From Ruminococcus sp. (lineage in GTDB: Bacteria > Bacillota > Clostridia > Oscillospirales > Ruminococcaceae): DNA of 64,000 bases. This document shows, one piece after another, positions 49,329 through 58,450 of this stretch (within the stretch, counting starts at the first letter, position 1; each line of letters starts with the position of its first letter). The stretch covers positions 34,175 to 98,174 of the forward strand of contig JAFXDK010000068.1 of the NCBI GenBank assembly GCA_017521805.1. The letters run 5' to 3'. The notes under the pieces were generated by a model. The model saw only the letters and a program-made list of their open reading frames with translations, was not told the DNA's origin and made no database searches. Both the position numbers and the translations under genes were made by a program.

Positions 49329-51149
49329 ATGAAAATGGGCAAATTAAAAACATTTCTTGCAGTAACAGCGGCTTTGCTGATATGTTCGGGAACTATGGCA
49401 TATATGCCACAGGGTTCACTTATAAAAGCTGATATAAATACCGCATATGCCGCCGAGGGAAGTGTGGCAATTAATGCAGCAAACTTTCCTGATGAGATTT
49501 TCCGTGAATATGTGGCTGATAATTTTGATATTAATGGTGACGGAATACTTTCTGTGGAAGAGATTGGTAAAGCAACCGCCATAAAAATATATAACGATGG
49601 TATTTTTGATTTAACAGGTATAGAATATTTAACTGGCTTGAAATCTCTGGATTGCCGTGATAACAAACTTACTTCACTTGATGTAAGCAATAATACTGCA
49701 TTAGAATCTTTGGATTGTGAACTCAATCAACTCACTTCACTTGATCTAGGTAAGAATACAGAATTAACAAGCTTGCGCTGCGAATCCAATAGACTATCTT
49801 CACTTGATATAAGCAAAAACACTTCATTGAAATATTTGTATTGTGGCTTTAATCCTCTCACTTCACTTGATGTAAGCAAAAACACTGCGTTAGAAGATTT
49901 ATTTTGCTATTTCAATCAACTAACTTCACTTGATGTAAGTAATAATACTGCTTTGACAGAATTGATATGTTATGAAAATCAACTCACTTCACTTGATGTA
50001 AGCAAGAATACTACATTAGAATGGTTAGAATGTGGTAGTAATCCACTTACTTCACTTGATGTAAGCAATAATATTGCGTTGACAAAATTATCTTGCAGTG
50101 CTAACCAACTCACTTCACTTGATGTAAGCAATAATATTGCGTTGACAAATTTATATTGCTATCAAAACCAACTTACTACACTTGATGTAAGCAAAAACAC
50201 TGCGTTGACAACGTTAAATTGCTATGGCAATCAACTCACTTCACTTAATGTAAGCAATAATATTGCGTTGACATATTTATCTTGCAGTCATAACCAACTC
50301 ACTTCACTTGATGTAAGCAATAATACTGCATTAGAAAGTTTATATTGCGAAAACAATCAGTTCATTTCACTTGATGTCAGCAAAAATACGGCTTTGACAG
50401 AATTGAGATGTTCTGAAAATCAACTTACTTCACTTGATGTAAGCAAGAATACTGCATTGACACACTTGTTATGTTATAAAAATCAACTCACTTCACTTGA
50501 TGTAAGCAAGAATACTGCATTAGAACGGTTGATGTGTGACGATAACCAACTCACTTCACTTGATGTAAGCAAGAATACTGCATTAGAACGGTTGATGTGT
50601 GACGATAATCAACTCACTTCACTTGATGTAAGCAATAATGCTGAATTGTGGATATTCTATTATGATGACAATACATGCAAAATCTCCCTTACAGACAACA
50701 AATTCGACCTCTCAACTCTCCCCACAGGCTTTGATTTAACAAAAGCTTCTGAATGGACAAACGGTACAGTTGAGGGAAATATTCTCACAGTTGAGGATGA
50801 TACAAAGGCTGTTACGTATACTTATGACTGCGGAAATGAAAAAACTGCAACATTTACATTAATTCCCACAGATGAACCTATAACACCTCCAACAGATGAA
50901 CCCGCCCTCCCCCTCGGCGATATAAACAGCGACAGCACAGTAGATGCCAGCGACGCTTCAAATGTTCTTGCAGTATACGCACTTGTATCAACAGGCAAGG
51001 AATCCGAGCTGACAGAGGCGCAGATAGCCGCCGCAGATGTCAACAAAGACGGCACAATCGACGCTTCCGACGCATCACTGATACTTGCATACTACGCATA
51101 TATCTCCACAGGCGGAACAGGCACACTTGAAGAATATCTCAATTCATAA
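49329..51149 (+). CDS. Secreted LRR protein with cysteine ladder and dockerin
   Basis: 606 residues from the ATG at 49329 behind AAAGGAG; the frame extends upstream through the promoter and is not coding there. Signal peptide about 1-43. An EF-hand-like loop DINGDGILSVEE is at 67-78. Residues about 104-460 are 17 LRRs of 21 residues, consensus LxCxxNQLTSLDVSKNTAL; 16 carry a cysteine at the same place, the ladder seen in internalin J. Then a beta domain and a C-terminal dockerin (about 529-606) with GDINSDSTVDASDAS and ADVNKDGTIDASDAS. Likely a surface adhesin-like or cohesin-bound protein. Repeats are 63 bp at DNA level. Confidence 0.9.
   Translation: MKMGKLKTFLAVTAALLICSGTMAYMPQGSLIKADINTAYAAEGSVAINAANFPDEIFREYVADNFDINGDGILSVEEIGKATAIKIYNDGIFDLTGIEYLTGLKSLDCRDNKLTSLDVSNNTALESLDCELNQLTSLDLGKNTELTSLRCESNRLSSLDISKNTSLKYLYCGFNPLTSLDVSKNTALEDLFCYFNQLTSLDVSNNTALTELICYENQLTSLDVSKNTTLEWLECGSNPLTSLDVSNNIALTKLSCSANQLTSLDVSNNIALTNLYCYQNQLTTLDVSKNTALTTLNCYGNQLTSLNVSNNIALTYLSCSHNQLTSLDVSNNTALESLYCENNQFISLDVSKNTALTELRCSENQLTSLDVSKNTALTHLLCYKNQLTSLDVSKNTALERLMCDDNQLTSLDVSKNTALERLMCDDNQLTSLDVSNNAELWIFYYDDNTCKISLTDNKFDLSTLPTGFDLTKASEWTNGTVEGNILTVEDDTKAVTYTYDCGNEKTATFTLIPTDEPITPPTDEPALPLGDINSDSTVDASDASNVLAVYALVSTGKESELTEAQIAAADVNKDGTIDASDASLILAYYAYISTGGTGTLEEYLNS
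49650..50650 (+). repeat. 63-bp coding tandem repeats
   Basis: LRR-encoding units centred on CTTCACTTGATGTAAGCAA repeat every 63 bp. Units 50481-50543 and 50544-50606 differ at a single base, showing recent duplication. Confidence 0.85.
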
Positions 51150-51159
51150 CTGACTTACG

Positions 51160-51176
51160 GGGCGGAATTTCCGCCC
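51160..51176 (+). terminator. Hairpin after the LRR gene
   Basis: GGGCGGAATTTCCGCCC, without a T run. A similar stem with T run follows at 51320. Confidence 0.5.
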
Positions 51177-51208
51177 TCAGTCTATAGAAAAAGATATGTT
51201 TAAATTAA

Positions 51209-51303
51209 GGGCGAGCAATGCTCGCCCCTACAATTGGCTATATTGCGTTATTTTGTGTAGGGGCGACCATTGGTCGCCCGCAATTTCGGAACGAAATTCA
51301 GGT
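51209..51303. repeat. REP-like palindrome pair with flank
   Basis: Minus copy 51209-51231 (stem GGGCGAGCA/TGCTCGCCC) and plus copy 51257-51280 (stem GGGCGACCA/TGGTCGCCC). The plus copy runs into CAATTTCGGAACGAAATTC, the inverted form of the flank at 17856 and 35402. Both have nine-base arms of different sequence under the same GTAGGGGC head. Confidence 0.72.
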
Positions 51304-51319
51304 TTTTCGACAATCTCGC

Positions 51320-51349
51320 AGGGCGGAAAAATCCGCCCTGTTTTATTTA
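51320..51349 (+). terminator. Terminator hairpin
   Basis: AGGGCGG, AAAAAT loop, CCGCCCT, then GTTTTATTT. Confidence 0.75.
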
Positions 51350-51400
51350 GGGAAATGGACGAAAATTCAAGTAAACACATTTAAAAATATTCAATCCCCC

Positions 51401-51429
51401 TTGACAAATTGCGGAATATGGTGTATAAT
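51401..51429 (+). promoter_or_regulatory. Promoter of the ylxM-ffh operon
   Basis: TTGACA (51401-51406), 17-base spacer, TATAAT (51424-51429), 42 nt before ylxM. Full consensus. Confidence 0.88.
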
Positions 51430-51471
51430 GTGTAAAGTGATTTTTCATTACACCCGAAAGGCGGCTGTTTT

Positions 51472-51810
51472 ATGGCAAAAGAGCTTAAATTTGTTATGCT
51501 CCTGGATTTCTACGGTGAATTGCTTACCGAAAAACAGCGCGATGTTATGGAGCTGTATTACTGCGAGGATTTGTCACTCTCGGAAATCGGCAACCCTATG
51601 GGTATCACAAGACAGGCTGTGCGAAGCTTTATAAAACGCGGCGAGGAAATTCTTCTCAACTACGAGGAAAAGCTTGGATTTGCCGAAAGACTGGGAAAAA
51701 TGCAGGATTGCTTCAACAGTATAAGCAATGCGGCAAAGCTTGTGGAAAATGAAAATATAAGAAATACTATCAACGCCGAAGTCGAAAAAGGACTGGAGCT
51801 TTTAATATAA
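51472..51810 (+). CDS. ylxM: YlxM-family helix-turn-helix protein
   Basis: 112 residues. A sigma-70 region 4-like helix-turn-helix (about 18-62) with LTEKQRDVMELYYCEDLSLSEI, split here as LTEKQRDVMELYYCEDLS, and ITRQAVRSFIKRGEE. YlxM proteins stimulate the SRP GTPase or modulate ffh expression. It starts behind AAGGCGG and ends 18 nt before ffh, its usual partner. Confidence 0.9.
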   Translation: MAKELKFVMLLDFYGELLTEKQRDVMELYYCEDLSLSEIGNPMGITRQAVRSFIKRGEEILLNYEEKLGFAERLGKMQDCFNSISNAAKLVENENIRNTINAEVEKGLELLI

Positions 51811-51828
51811 CTTTTATGGAGGCAGCTT

Positions 51829-53211
51829 ATGGCATTCGAGGGACTTTCCGAAAAACTGAATAACGTCTTTAAAAAACTGAAATCCAGAGGAAAGCTCACG
51901 GAGAAAGATGTCAAGGAAGCTATGCGTGAGGTTAAACTGGCACTTCTTGAAGCCGATGTAAGCTACAAGGTCGTTAAGGATTTCGTAGCTAAGGTTTCTG
52001 AAAGAGCTGTCGGCGAGGACGTTCTCACAAGCCTTACCCCTGCTCAACAGGTTATCAAGATTGTTAACGAGGAGCTCTGCTCCCTTATGGGCAACCGCAA
52101 CTCGCGAATCAACTACGCGTCAAAGCCGCCTACGGTTATTATGATGTGCGGTCTTCAGGGTTCGGGTAAGACTACCCATGCCGCTAAACTGGCAAAAATG
52201 CTGAAAAAAGAGGGACATCGTCCCCTCCTTGCGGCCTGCGATATCTATCGTCCTGCCGCTATCAATCAGTTACAGGTTGTGGGCGCTAAGGCTGATGTAA
52301 AGGTATTCGAAATGGGACAGATTGACCCCGTTATCATTGCTCAGAAAGCCCTTGCTCATGCTAAAGACTACGGTCACGATATACTTATTATAGATACAGC
52401 TGGTCGTCTCCACGTTGATGAAGCTCTCATGGATGAGCTGAAAAAAATTAAGGAGCTGACAAATCCCAACGAGATTATGCTCGTTGTTGACGCTATGACA
52501 GGTCAGGACGCTGTAAATGTTGCCAAAGCCTTCGATGAGGCTGTGGGAATCACAGGCGTGCTTATGTCTAAGCTTGATTCAGATACAAGAGGCGGTGCGG
52601 CTCTTTCCGTATTGTCTGTTACAGGTAAGCCTATTAAATACGTTGGTATGGGTGAAAAGCTTGACGATTTTGAGCAGTTCCACCCTGAGCGTATGGCTTC
52701 AAGAATTCTCGGTATGGGCGATGTGCTTACCCTTATCGAAAAAGCAGAAAATGTTATGTCTCATCAGGAGGCTGAAAAGCTTACTAAGAAGTTCAAGGAA
52801 AACAAGTTTGATATGAACGATCTCCTTGACCAGATGAAGCAAATTAAGAAAATGGGCAGTATGAAGTCCATTATCGGTATGCTTCCGGGCTTGGGCGATA
52901 AGCTGAAAGATGTTGATTTAGATGAAAGCGGTCTTGTCAGAATTGAGGCTATTATTACTTCAATGACAAAGGCAGAGCGTGAAAAACCGTCAATCATTAA
53001 TCCGTCAAGAAAAAGACGTATTGCCGCAGGTTCGGGTACTAAAGTTGAGGAAATCAATAGACTTCTGAAACAGTTCGACCAGATGCAGAAAATGATGAAG
53101 CAGTTCACAGGTAAGGGCAGTAAAATGAATCTGCGTAAGGCAAGAAAAAAGATTGCAGGTATGAATTTTGACAAAATGACCGGTAAAGGCGGCGGAAATC
53201 TGCCTTTCTGA
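51829..53211 (+). CDS. ffh: Signal recognition particle GTPase (SRP54)
   Basis: 460 residues. It binds signal peptides at the ribosome and delivers them to FtsY. N-domain helix opening FEGLSEKLNNVFKKL, G1 GLQGSGKTTHAAKLA, DIYRPAAINQL, DTAGRLH, TKLDSDTRGG-type SKLDSDTRGGAALS, and a methionine-rich M domain (from about 300) with GLGDKLKD and the RKRRIAAGSG RNA-binding part. GGAGGCAGCTT precedes the ATG. Confidence 0.97.
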   Translation: MAFEGLSEKLNNVFKKLKSRGKLTEKDVKEAMREVKLALLEADVSYKVVKDFVAKVSERAVGEDVLTSLTPAQQVIKIVNEELCSLMGNRNSRINYASKPPTVIMMCGLQGSGKTTHAAKLAKMLKKEGHRPLLAACDIYRPAAINQLQVVGAKADVKVFEMGQIDPVIIAQKALAHAKDYGHDILIIDTAGRLHVDEALMDELKKIKELTNPNEIMLVVDAMTGQDAVNVAKAFDEAVGITGVLMSKLDSDTRGGAALSVLSVTGKPIKYVGMGEKLDDFEQFHPERMASRILGMGDVLTLIEKAENVMSHQEAEKLTKKFKENKFDMNDLLDQMKQIKKMGSMKSIIGMLPGLGDKLKDVDLDESGLVRIEAIITSMTKAEREKPSIINPSRKRRIAAGSGTKVEEINRLLKQFDQMQKMMKQFTGKGSKMNLRKARKKIAGMNFDKMTGKGGGNLPF

Positions 53212-53274
53212 TTTAAAGCAGAAATGCTGTAGGGGTACAGCATTGATAAAAATGATATTCAGGGGATTAAAAAA

Positions 53275-53544
53275 ATGGGATTATATTTATTGAATATTGA
53301 TACGATTGCTATGTTTTTGCGCCGTCGCCGCTATGGTAGAAGAAGGCATCCCGTAACTTTATGGGGATTGATTTTTTTAGTTGCGGCTTGGCTGTTGATT
53401 TGGTTCGTAAAAGGAACAGAAAAAAAGACCGAAGATAAAGAATCCGCTGAAAGCAGGCGTGTTGTTCATATTGTAGCAATAGTTATAGCGCTGATATTTA
53501 TAGTGCTGTCCAGCATTGCTGATATTATGGGCGATGATAAATAA
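53275..53544 (+). CDS. Small two-helix membrane protein
   Basis: 89 residues. A very basic stretch RRRRYGRRRH (about 16-25) precedes a helix (about 29-44); a second helix lies at about 63-83. Basic charge before the first helix suggests both ends inside. No family recognised. It sits between ffh and rpsP, where no gene is usual; the AGGGG site is 9 nt before the ATG. Confidence 0.6.
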   Translation: MGLYLLNIDTIAMFLRRRRYGRRRHPVTLWGLIFLVAAWLLIWFVKGTEKKTEDKESAESRRVVHIVAIVIALIFIVLSSIADIMGDDK

Positions 53545-53603
53545 CGATTTCACGGGGAAACCCTTGAATATACAAATAAAAATCAAGTGGAGGTGAATAT
53601 AAA

Positions 53604-53846
53604 ATGGCAGTAAAAATTAGACTGAGAAGAATGGGCGCTAAGAAGGCTCCTTTCTATCGTGTTGTTGTTGCAGATTCCAGATACCCCAGAGACGGCAGAT
53701 TCGTTGAGGAAATCGGTTACTACGATCCTACAAAGGAGCCCTCTGTTGTAAAGATTGACGGAGATAAGGCTAAGAGCTGGATCGCTAAGGGTGCACAGCC
53801 TACAGACACAGTAAAGGTACTTCTCAAGAAGGAAGGTATCCTTTAA
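53604..53846 (+). CDS. rpsP: 30S ribosomal protein S16
   Basis: 80 residues, typical length. [24 protein letters not shown], quoted as [20 protein letters not shown], is the family signature, followed by ...[23 protein letters not shown] precedes the ATG. Confidence 0.97.
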   Translation: MAVKIRLRRMGAKKAPFYRVVVADSRYPRDGRFVEEIGYYDPTKEPSVVKIDGDKAKSWIAKGAQPTDTVKVLLKKEGIL

Positions 53847-53915
53847 TCAACAAGCTGAGGAGGAGCGTGGACATACGTCCAATGCTCCTGTTCCCGAAGC
53901 AATAAGGAGAACTTT

Positions 53916-54149
53916 ATGAAAGACTTACTTTATGCAATTGCAGCAGGTCTTGTTGAAGATAAGACAGCTATTATCATAAAAGAGGATGAGCCTGATGAGG
54001 AGGGCGTTATCAATTTCCGCCTTTCAGTTGCACCCGATGATATGGGTCGTGTAATCGGCAAACAGGGCAGAATCGCCAAGGCGCTCCGTACTATTATGAG
54101 AGCAGGCGCTGCTAAAAAAGACCTGAAGGTTACAGTTACAATCGAATAA
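53916..54149 (+). CDS. khpA: KH-domain RNA-binding protein KhpA
   Basis: 77 residues, a single KH domain with the GxxG loop in RVIGKQGRIAKALR. KhpA binds RNA with KhpB and affects cell division and translation in Firmicutes. It follows rpsP by 69 nt; an AGGAGC/GCTCCT hairpin lies between them. AAGGAG precedes the ATG. Confidence 0.93.
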   Translation: MKDLLYAIAAGLVEDKTAIIIKEDEPDEEGVINFRLSVAPDDMGRVIGKQGRIAKALRTIMRAGAAKKDLKVTVTIE

Positions 54150-54155
54150 TAATTG

Positions 54156-54187
54156 TCCCTTTTCGCTTCGTCGGAAAGGGATTTTTG
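54156..54187 (+). terminator. Terminator of the ylxM-khpA operon
   Basis: TCCCTTTTCG, CTTCG loop, CGGAAAGGGA, then TTTTTG. Confidence 0.82.
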
Positions 54188-54331
54188 TGGGCATATGGAT
54201 TGGTATTAGAGAAATTCCCATGGCATTGCGTCGCAAAATCGACTATATATCCTAATTGTTGCATAATAGAAATCAAATGAACATGATATGTAGTCAAATA
54301 AAAAAATCATGTAAAATTTGTGTAAAAAGAC

Positions 54332-54360
54332 TTGCATATTTAAATTTTATATGATATAAT
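54332..54360 (+). promoter_or_regulatory. Promoter of the LysR gene
   Basis: TTGCAT (54332-54337), 17-base spacer, TATAAT (54355-54360). Confidence 0.72.
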
Positions 54361-54422
54361 ATATATCAGAAATTATTAAGCCTATACGATAATTTAGGAA
54401 GTGAATCAGCGAGGTTTTGTTT

Positions 54423-55397
54423 ATGAAATTGCAGCAGCTTGAATATATTATTGCTATCGCTCAGGCAGGAAGTATTACTGCGGCGGCGAAAAATCTCTAT
54501 CAGGCACAGCCGAATATAAGTATTGCTCTTAAAGAGCTTGAAACAGAAATAGGTATGCAGATTTTCTGGAGAACACCTAATGGTATGGTACTCACTCCTG
54601 AGGGAGAGGGGTTCCTTGTGCGTGCCAAGGATATTGTGGAAAGTATGCACAGCCTTGAAGCAGACTATACAAATCGCGTAGAGGACGGCATTACACTGAG
54701 AATTTCCGCTGTACGTTCAGCATATATCCCCGGAGTGCTCAGCGAGTGGATTAACGAACTTGATAAAGACGATAAGCTTTCTCTGCATTTTAACGAAACC
54801 AATACAAATAAGGTTATTGAGGAAGTAAACAGCGGTAAAGCCGATATCGGTATTATCCGCGTGCCTGCGGCTCAGTATGAGGTGTATCAGGAGCAGATGA
54901 ACAACAGAAAGTTCCAGATTCACCCTCTTATCGCGTACATTATGCAGCCTATCATGGCGGCAGGGCATCCTCTTGCAAACTGCGAAGATGTAACCATTGA
55001 GGAGTTGGAGACTTATCCCGAAATTGTTCATGCCGATGATGAAATGAATCTTTTTGAGAAGAATCATATTGATAACGACCATGAGGGTACTAATCTCAAG
55101 CGTATTTACGTTAAGGATAACGGCAGTAAAATGATTCTGCTTCAGGGAATAAAGAATGCGTATATGTGGGCTTCTCCAAGCTCCAAAGGCATGCCTAAGG
55201 GTGCAATACACATGAAACCCGTGAAGTGCAGTCAGGTTACGCTGAAAACCGTTGATGTGATTATATGCAAGAAAAGCAATGAAAACAACCGCGTTATCAA
55301 GATTTGTATGGACTATCTCCTTGAAAAATGCGCTGAATTGCCGGGTGCAGTTTCTTTTGAAGTCGAAAGTACTCCTGCTGCTGACATTCAGAAATAA
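54423..55397 (+). CDS. LysR-family transcriptional regulator
   Basis: 324 residues from the ATG at 54423. The N-terminal winged helix (1-65) begins MKLQQLEYIIAIAQAGSITA with AAKNLYQAQPNISIALKELE as recognition helix. The rest is the two-part periplasmic-binding-like effector domain. Effector and targets unknown; the next operon is potABCD in the same direction, but a terminator lies between, so a link is only possible. Confidence 0.9.
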   Translation: MKLQQLEYIIAIAQAGSITAAAKNLYQAQPNISIALKELETEIGMQIFWRTPNGMVLTPEGEGFLVRAKDIVESMHSLEADYTNRVEDGITLRISAVRSAYIPGVLSEWINELDKDDKLSLHFNETNTNKVIEEVNSGKADIGIIRVPAAQYEVYQEQMNNRKFQIHPLIAYIMQPIMAAGHPLANCEDVTIEELETYPEIVHADDEMNLFEKNHIDNDHEGTNLKRIYVKDNGSKMILLQGIKNAYMWASPSSKGMPKGAIHMKPVKCSQVTLKTVDVIICKKSNENNRVIKICMDYLLEKCAELPGAVSFEVESTPAADIQK

Positions 55398-55401
55398 CAA
55401 T

Positions 55402-55444
55402 AAACCGCTTCATTGCCTTAATCGGCTTGTGAGGCGGTTTTATA
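55402..55444 (+). terminator. Terminator of the LysR gene
   Basis: AAACCGC and GCGGTTTT stem with an inner GCC...GGC, followed by TATATT. Confidence 0.7.
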
Positions 55445-55481
55445 TTCTTCCAAAAATACATAATTCTTAATTGTCAAACTA

Positions 55482-55510
55482 TTGCATTTTATCCAAATAT
55501 ATGCTATAAT
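55482..55510 (+). promoter_or_regulatory. Promoter of potABCD
   Basis: TTGCAT (55482-55487), 17-base spacer, TATAAT (55505-55510), 34 nt before potA. Confidence 0.75.
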
Positions 55511-55543
55511 TAATCGTCTTATAAAATAATGGGAGGTTTTTAT

Positions 55544-56587
55544 ATGGAAAATATTGTAAGCCTTAAAAATATTATTGTAGAATTTGAGGACGGCGACCAG
55601 ATACTCAAAAATATCAGCCTTGACATAAAGGATAAGGAATTTGTAACATTTCTCGGGCCATCAGGCTGCGGAAAAACCACAACTCTGCGTATTATCGCAG
55701 GATTTCTCGAGCCAAAAAGCGGCGACGTAATCTTTGAGGGAAAGCGTATAAACGGCATGCCCCCCCACAAGAGAAATGTCAACACTGTATTCCAGAGATA
55801 CGCACTTTTCCCACATCTCAACGTGTATGAGAATATTGCTTTTGGTCTCCGCGTTAAAAAAATTCCCGAAAAGGAAATTGTCCGCCGCGTTGGCGAAATG
55901 CTGGAGCTTGTAAACCTTATGGGTTACGAAAAGCGTACTGTAAACCGTCTTTCAGGAGGACAGCAGCAGCGTGTAGCTATTGCCCGCGCCCTTGTAAATC
56001 ATCCGAAAGTTCTTCTTCTTGACGAGCCTTTAGGTGCTCTTGACCTTAAACTCCGAAAAGAAATGCAGATAGAACTGCGTAAAATCCAACAGGAGCTTGA
56101 ACTCACTTTCGTATATGTCACTCACGACCAAGAGGAAGCCCTCACCATGAGCGACAGTATAGTTGTTATGAATAACGGCTATATTCAGCAGATTGGCTCT
56201 CCTACGGATATCTACAACGAGCCTGTAAACGCCTTTGTTGCGGACTTTATCGGTGAAAGCAATATCCTCAACGGCTCTATGCTGAAAGACTGCCTTGTAC
56301 AATTCAACGGCAGAGAGTTTGAATGTGTTGACAAGGGATTCGGAAAAAATGAAACTGTAGATGTGGTAATTCGTCCCGAAGATGTGAAAATAGTCCCTGC
56401 CGCCTCCGCAAAGCTTACAGGTATTGTGGAATCTGTGGTATTCAAGGGCGTTCACTATGAAATGATAATCGACGGTGTAGACCACAAGTGGACAGTACAT
56501 TCCACAAAGGCTGAATCTCCCGGCTCTATGGTAGGACTTGCCTTTGACCCCTTTGATATTCACATTATGAAGAAATCGGAGGAATGA
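55544..56587 (+). CDS. potA: Spermidine/putrescine ABC transporter ATPase
   Basis: 347 residues from the ATG at 55544 behind GGGAGG; an in-frame upstream start lies in the ribosome site. Walker [11 protein letters not shown], signature [14 protein letters not shown], Walker [13 protein letters not shown], His loop VTHDQEEA, then a TOBE domain (about 270-345). It powers polyamine import with PotB, PotC and PotD. Confidence 0.95.
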   Translation: MENIVSLKNIIVEFEDGDQILKNISLDIKDKEFVTFLGPSGCGKTTTLRIIAGFLEPKSGDVIFEGKRINGMPPHKRNVNTVFQRYALFPHLNVYENIAFGLRVKKIPEKEIVRRVGEMLELVNLMGYEKRTVNRLSGGQQQRVAIARALVNHPKVLLLDEPLGALDLKLRKEMQIELRKIQQELELTFVYVTHDQEEALTMSDSIVVMNNGYIQQIGSPTDIYNEPVNAFVADFIGESNILNGSMLKDCLVQFNGREFECVDKGFGKNETVDVVIRPEDVKIVPAASAKLTGIVESVVFKGVHYEMIIDGVDHKWTVHSTKAESPGSMVGLAFDPFDIHIMKKSEE

Positions 56588-56589
56588 CA

Positions 56590-57396
56590 ATGAAACTGAA
56601 ATATTTCTCTGCGCCATATCTTGTATGGATGATAGTATTTATTGTAGTCCCTCTGCTGATGATAGCATTTTTCGCATTCACCAACGAGGACGGACAATTC
56701 ACCATGAAATATATTTCCGACGTAGGACAGTATTCAAATATCTTTATCCGTTCCATATGGCTTTCACTTATTGCTACTGTAATATGCCTTGTAATTGCCT
56801 ATCCTGTGGCATTTATCCTGTCCCGAATGGAAAAACACAAACAGGGCACAATGCTCATGATTGTCATGCTTCCCATGTGGATGAACTTTCTTCTCCGCAC
56901 ATACGCGTGGATGACGCTTCTTGGCAACAACGGCATTATAAATCACCTCCTTGGCATGATAGGTCTTGGACCATTCAAGCTTATAAACACATCTGGAGCT
57001 GTTGTTCTCGGCATGGTTTACAATTATCTTCCCTTTATGATACTGCCGCTCTACTCCGTTATGGAGAAAATCGACAATAGTATGTTTGAGGCGGCTGAGG
57101 ACTTGGGATGCAGTTATATGCAAACGCTTTTCCGCGTTATTGTTCCCCTTAGTATGCCGGGTATCACATCAGGAATTACCATGGTTTTTGTTCCTGCTAT
57201 TTCCACATTCATTATTTCCCGTATGCTTGGCGGCGGTTCAAATCTCCTTGTAGGCGACCTTATTGAAATGCAGTTCCTCGGAAATGCCTATAATCCGCAT
57301 CTGGGCGCGGCTATGTCCCTTGTGCTTATGGTGCTGATTCTTGTAATTATGACCGTCATGAACCAGTTTGACCCTGATGACCAGGTACTTATGTAG
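56590..57396 (+). CDS. potB: Spermidine/putrescine ABC transporter permease B
   Basis: 268 residues from the second ATG (56590), 7 nt after GGAGG at the end of potA; the first ATG (56584) is too close. Six helices and an EAA loop in MFEAAEDLGCSYMQTLFRVIVPLS. Translation is coupled to potA. Confidence 0.94.
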   Translation: MKLKYFSAPYLVWMIVFIVVPLLMIAFFAFTNEDGQFTMKYISDVGQYSNIFIRSIWLSLIATVICLVIAYPVAFILSRMEKHKQGTMLMIVMLPMWMNFLLRTYAWMTLLGNNGIINHLLGMIGLGPFKLINTSGAVVLGMVYNYLPFMILPLYSVMEKIDNSMFEAAEDLGCSYMQTLFRVIVPLSMPGITSGITMVFVPAISTFIISRMLGGGSNLLVGDLIEMQFLGNAYNPHLGAAMSLVLMVLILVIMTVMNQFDPDDQVLM

Positions 57397-57407
57397 GAGG
57401 TGCGGCA

Positions 57408-58202
57408 ATGAAAAAATTAGGTAAAGCTTATCTTGGACTTGTCCTCTTTTTCCTGTATATCCCCATTTTCGTGCTTATTGTATTCTCATTCAACGAGACA
57501 AAAAGCCGAAGCGTTTTCAGCGGATTTACTTTTGACTGGTATATCCGCCTTTTCAACAACAGGATTATTATTTCCTCACTTATCAACACGATTATAATTG
57601 CCTGTGTTTCAAGCGTTATTTCTACGATTTTAGGCACTCTTGCGGCTATCGGCATAAACAGTATGCGTAAAGTGCCGAAAAGAGTTATAATGGGCATTAC
57701 AAATATGCCTATTATCAACCCCGAAATCGTAACAGGTGTATCTCTTATGCTGCTTTTCGTATTCTTTGCGGCACGTATGAATCTTGAATTCGGCTTTGTT
57801 ACGCTTCTTATCGCACATATTACCTTTAATGTGCCCTATGTTATCCTTAACGTTATGCCGAAATTCAATCAAATGGACCCGCATATCTATGAGGCGGCAC
57901 AGGATTTGGGATGCAGTCCCGTACAGGCATTCAGAAAGGTTGTTCTCCCTGAAATTATGCCGGGTGTTATCAGCGGATTCCTTATGTCATTCACATATTC
58001 CCTTGATGATTTTGTTATCAGCTATTTCACCAGCGGTTCAACCTCACAGACACTGCCTATAACGATTTATTCAATGACAAGACGTAAGGTATCACCCGAA
58101 ATCAACGCTCTTTCAACCCTTATTTTCATATCTGTTGTGGTTATTCTCATTGTGAAGAATATTATTGAAAAAAAGGCGCTGAAAAAAGCAGGAAAAATAT
58201 AA
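57408..58202 (+). CDS. potC: Spermidine/putrescine ABC transporter permease C
   Basis: 264 residues, six helices, EAA loop YEAAQDLGCSPVQAFRKVVLP, and FTFDWY plus SLDDFVISYF typical of PotC. Starts 11 nt after potB behind GGAGGTG. Confidence 0.94.
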   Translation: MKKLGKAYLGLVLFFLYIPIFVLIVFSFNETKSRSVFSGFTFDWYIRLFNNRIIISSLINTIIIACVSSVISTILGTLAAIGINSMRKVPKRVIMGITNMPIINPEIVTGVSLMLLFVFFAARMNLEFGFVTLLIAHITFNVPYVILNVMPKFNQMDPHIYEAAQDLGCSPVQAFRKVVLPEIMPGVISGFLMSFTYSLDDFVISYFTSGSTSQTLPITIYSMTRRKVSPEINALSTLIFISVVVILIVKNIIEKKALKKAGKI

Positions 58203-58205
58203 AAT

Positions 58206-58240
58206 AATGCGTAATGCGTAATGCGTAATGCGTAATTAAT
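58206..58240. repeat. GCGTAAT micro-repeat, four copies
   Basis: AATGCGT units repeat every 7 nt directly after potC. Same core as the repeats at 61371-61403. Confidence 0.75.
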
Positions 58241-58242
58241 GC

Positions 58243-58395
58243 AGGGACAGATATTATCCCTACACAGGATTATGATATATAACCAATTTGTAGGGACACG
58301 GCGTGCCGTGTCCGATATACATATTATGGTAACGCATTATTCAAATTATATTGCAAATATAATTCTGTAGGCGGACACGGCGCGCCGTGTCCCTA
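58243..58395. repeat. Three REP-like palindromes between potC and potD
   Basis: Minus copy 58243-58263 (GTAGGGATAATATCTGTCCC), plus copy 58290-58314 (stem GGACACGGC/GCCGTGTCC) and minus copy 58371-58395 with the same arms. The last two form an inverted pair 80 nt apart, like the pair at 6273-6371. They may cause differential expression of potD, which is separated from potC by 248 nt. Confidence 0.72.
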
Positions 58396-58450
58396 CAATG
58401 TTTTATTGAAATATCCGCCAAAAATAAAATATCCCAATATGGAGTTGAAA

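Noticed and set aside
49650-50650. Regular 63-bp repeats as a possible CRISPR array
   Set aside because: The repeats are in one long open frame, encode 21-residue LRRs and have no unique spacers.
54717-55400. 227-codon minus-strand frame opposite the LysR gene
   Set aside because: Shadow frame; the LysR product has a full helix-turn-helix and effector domain.
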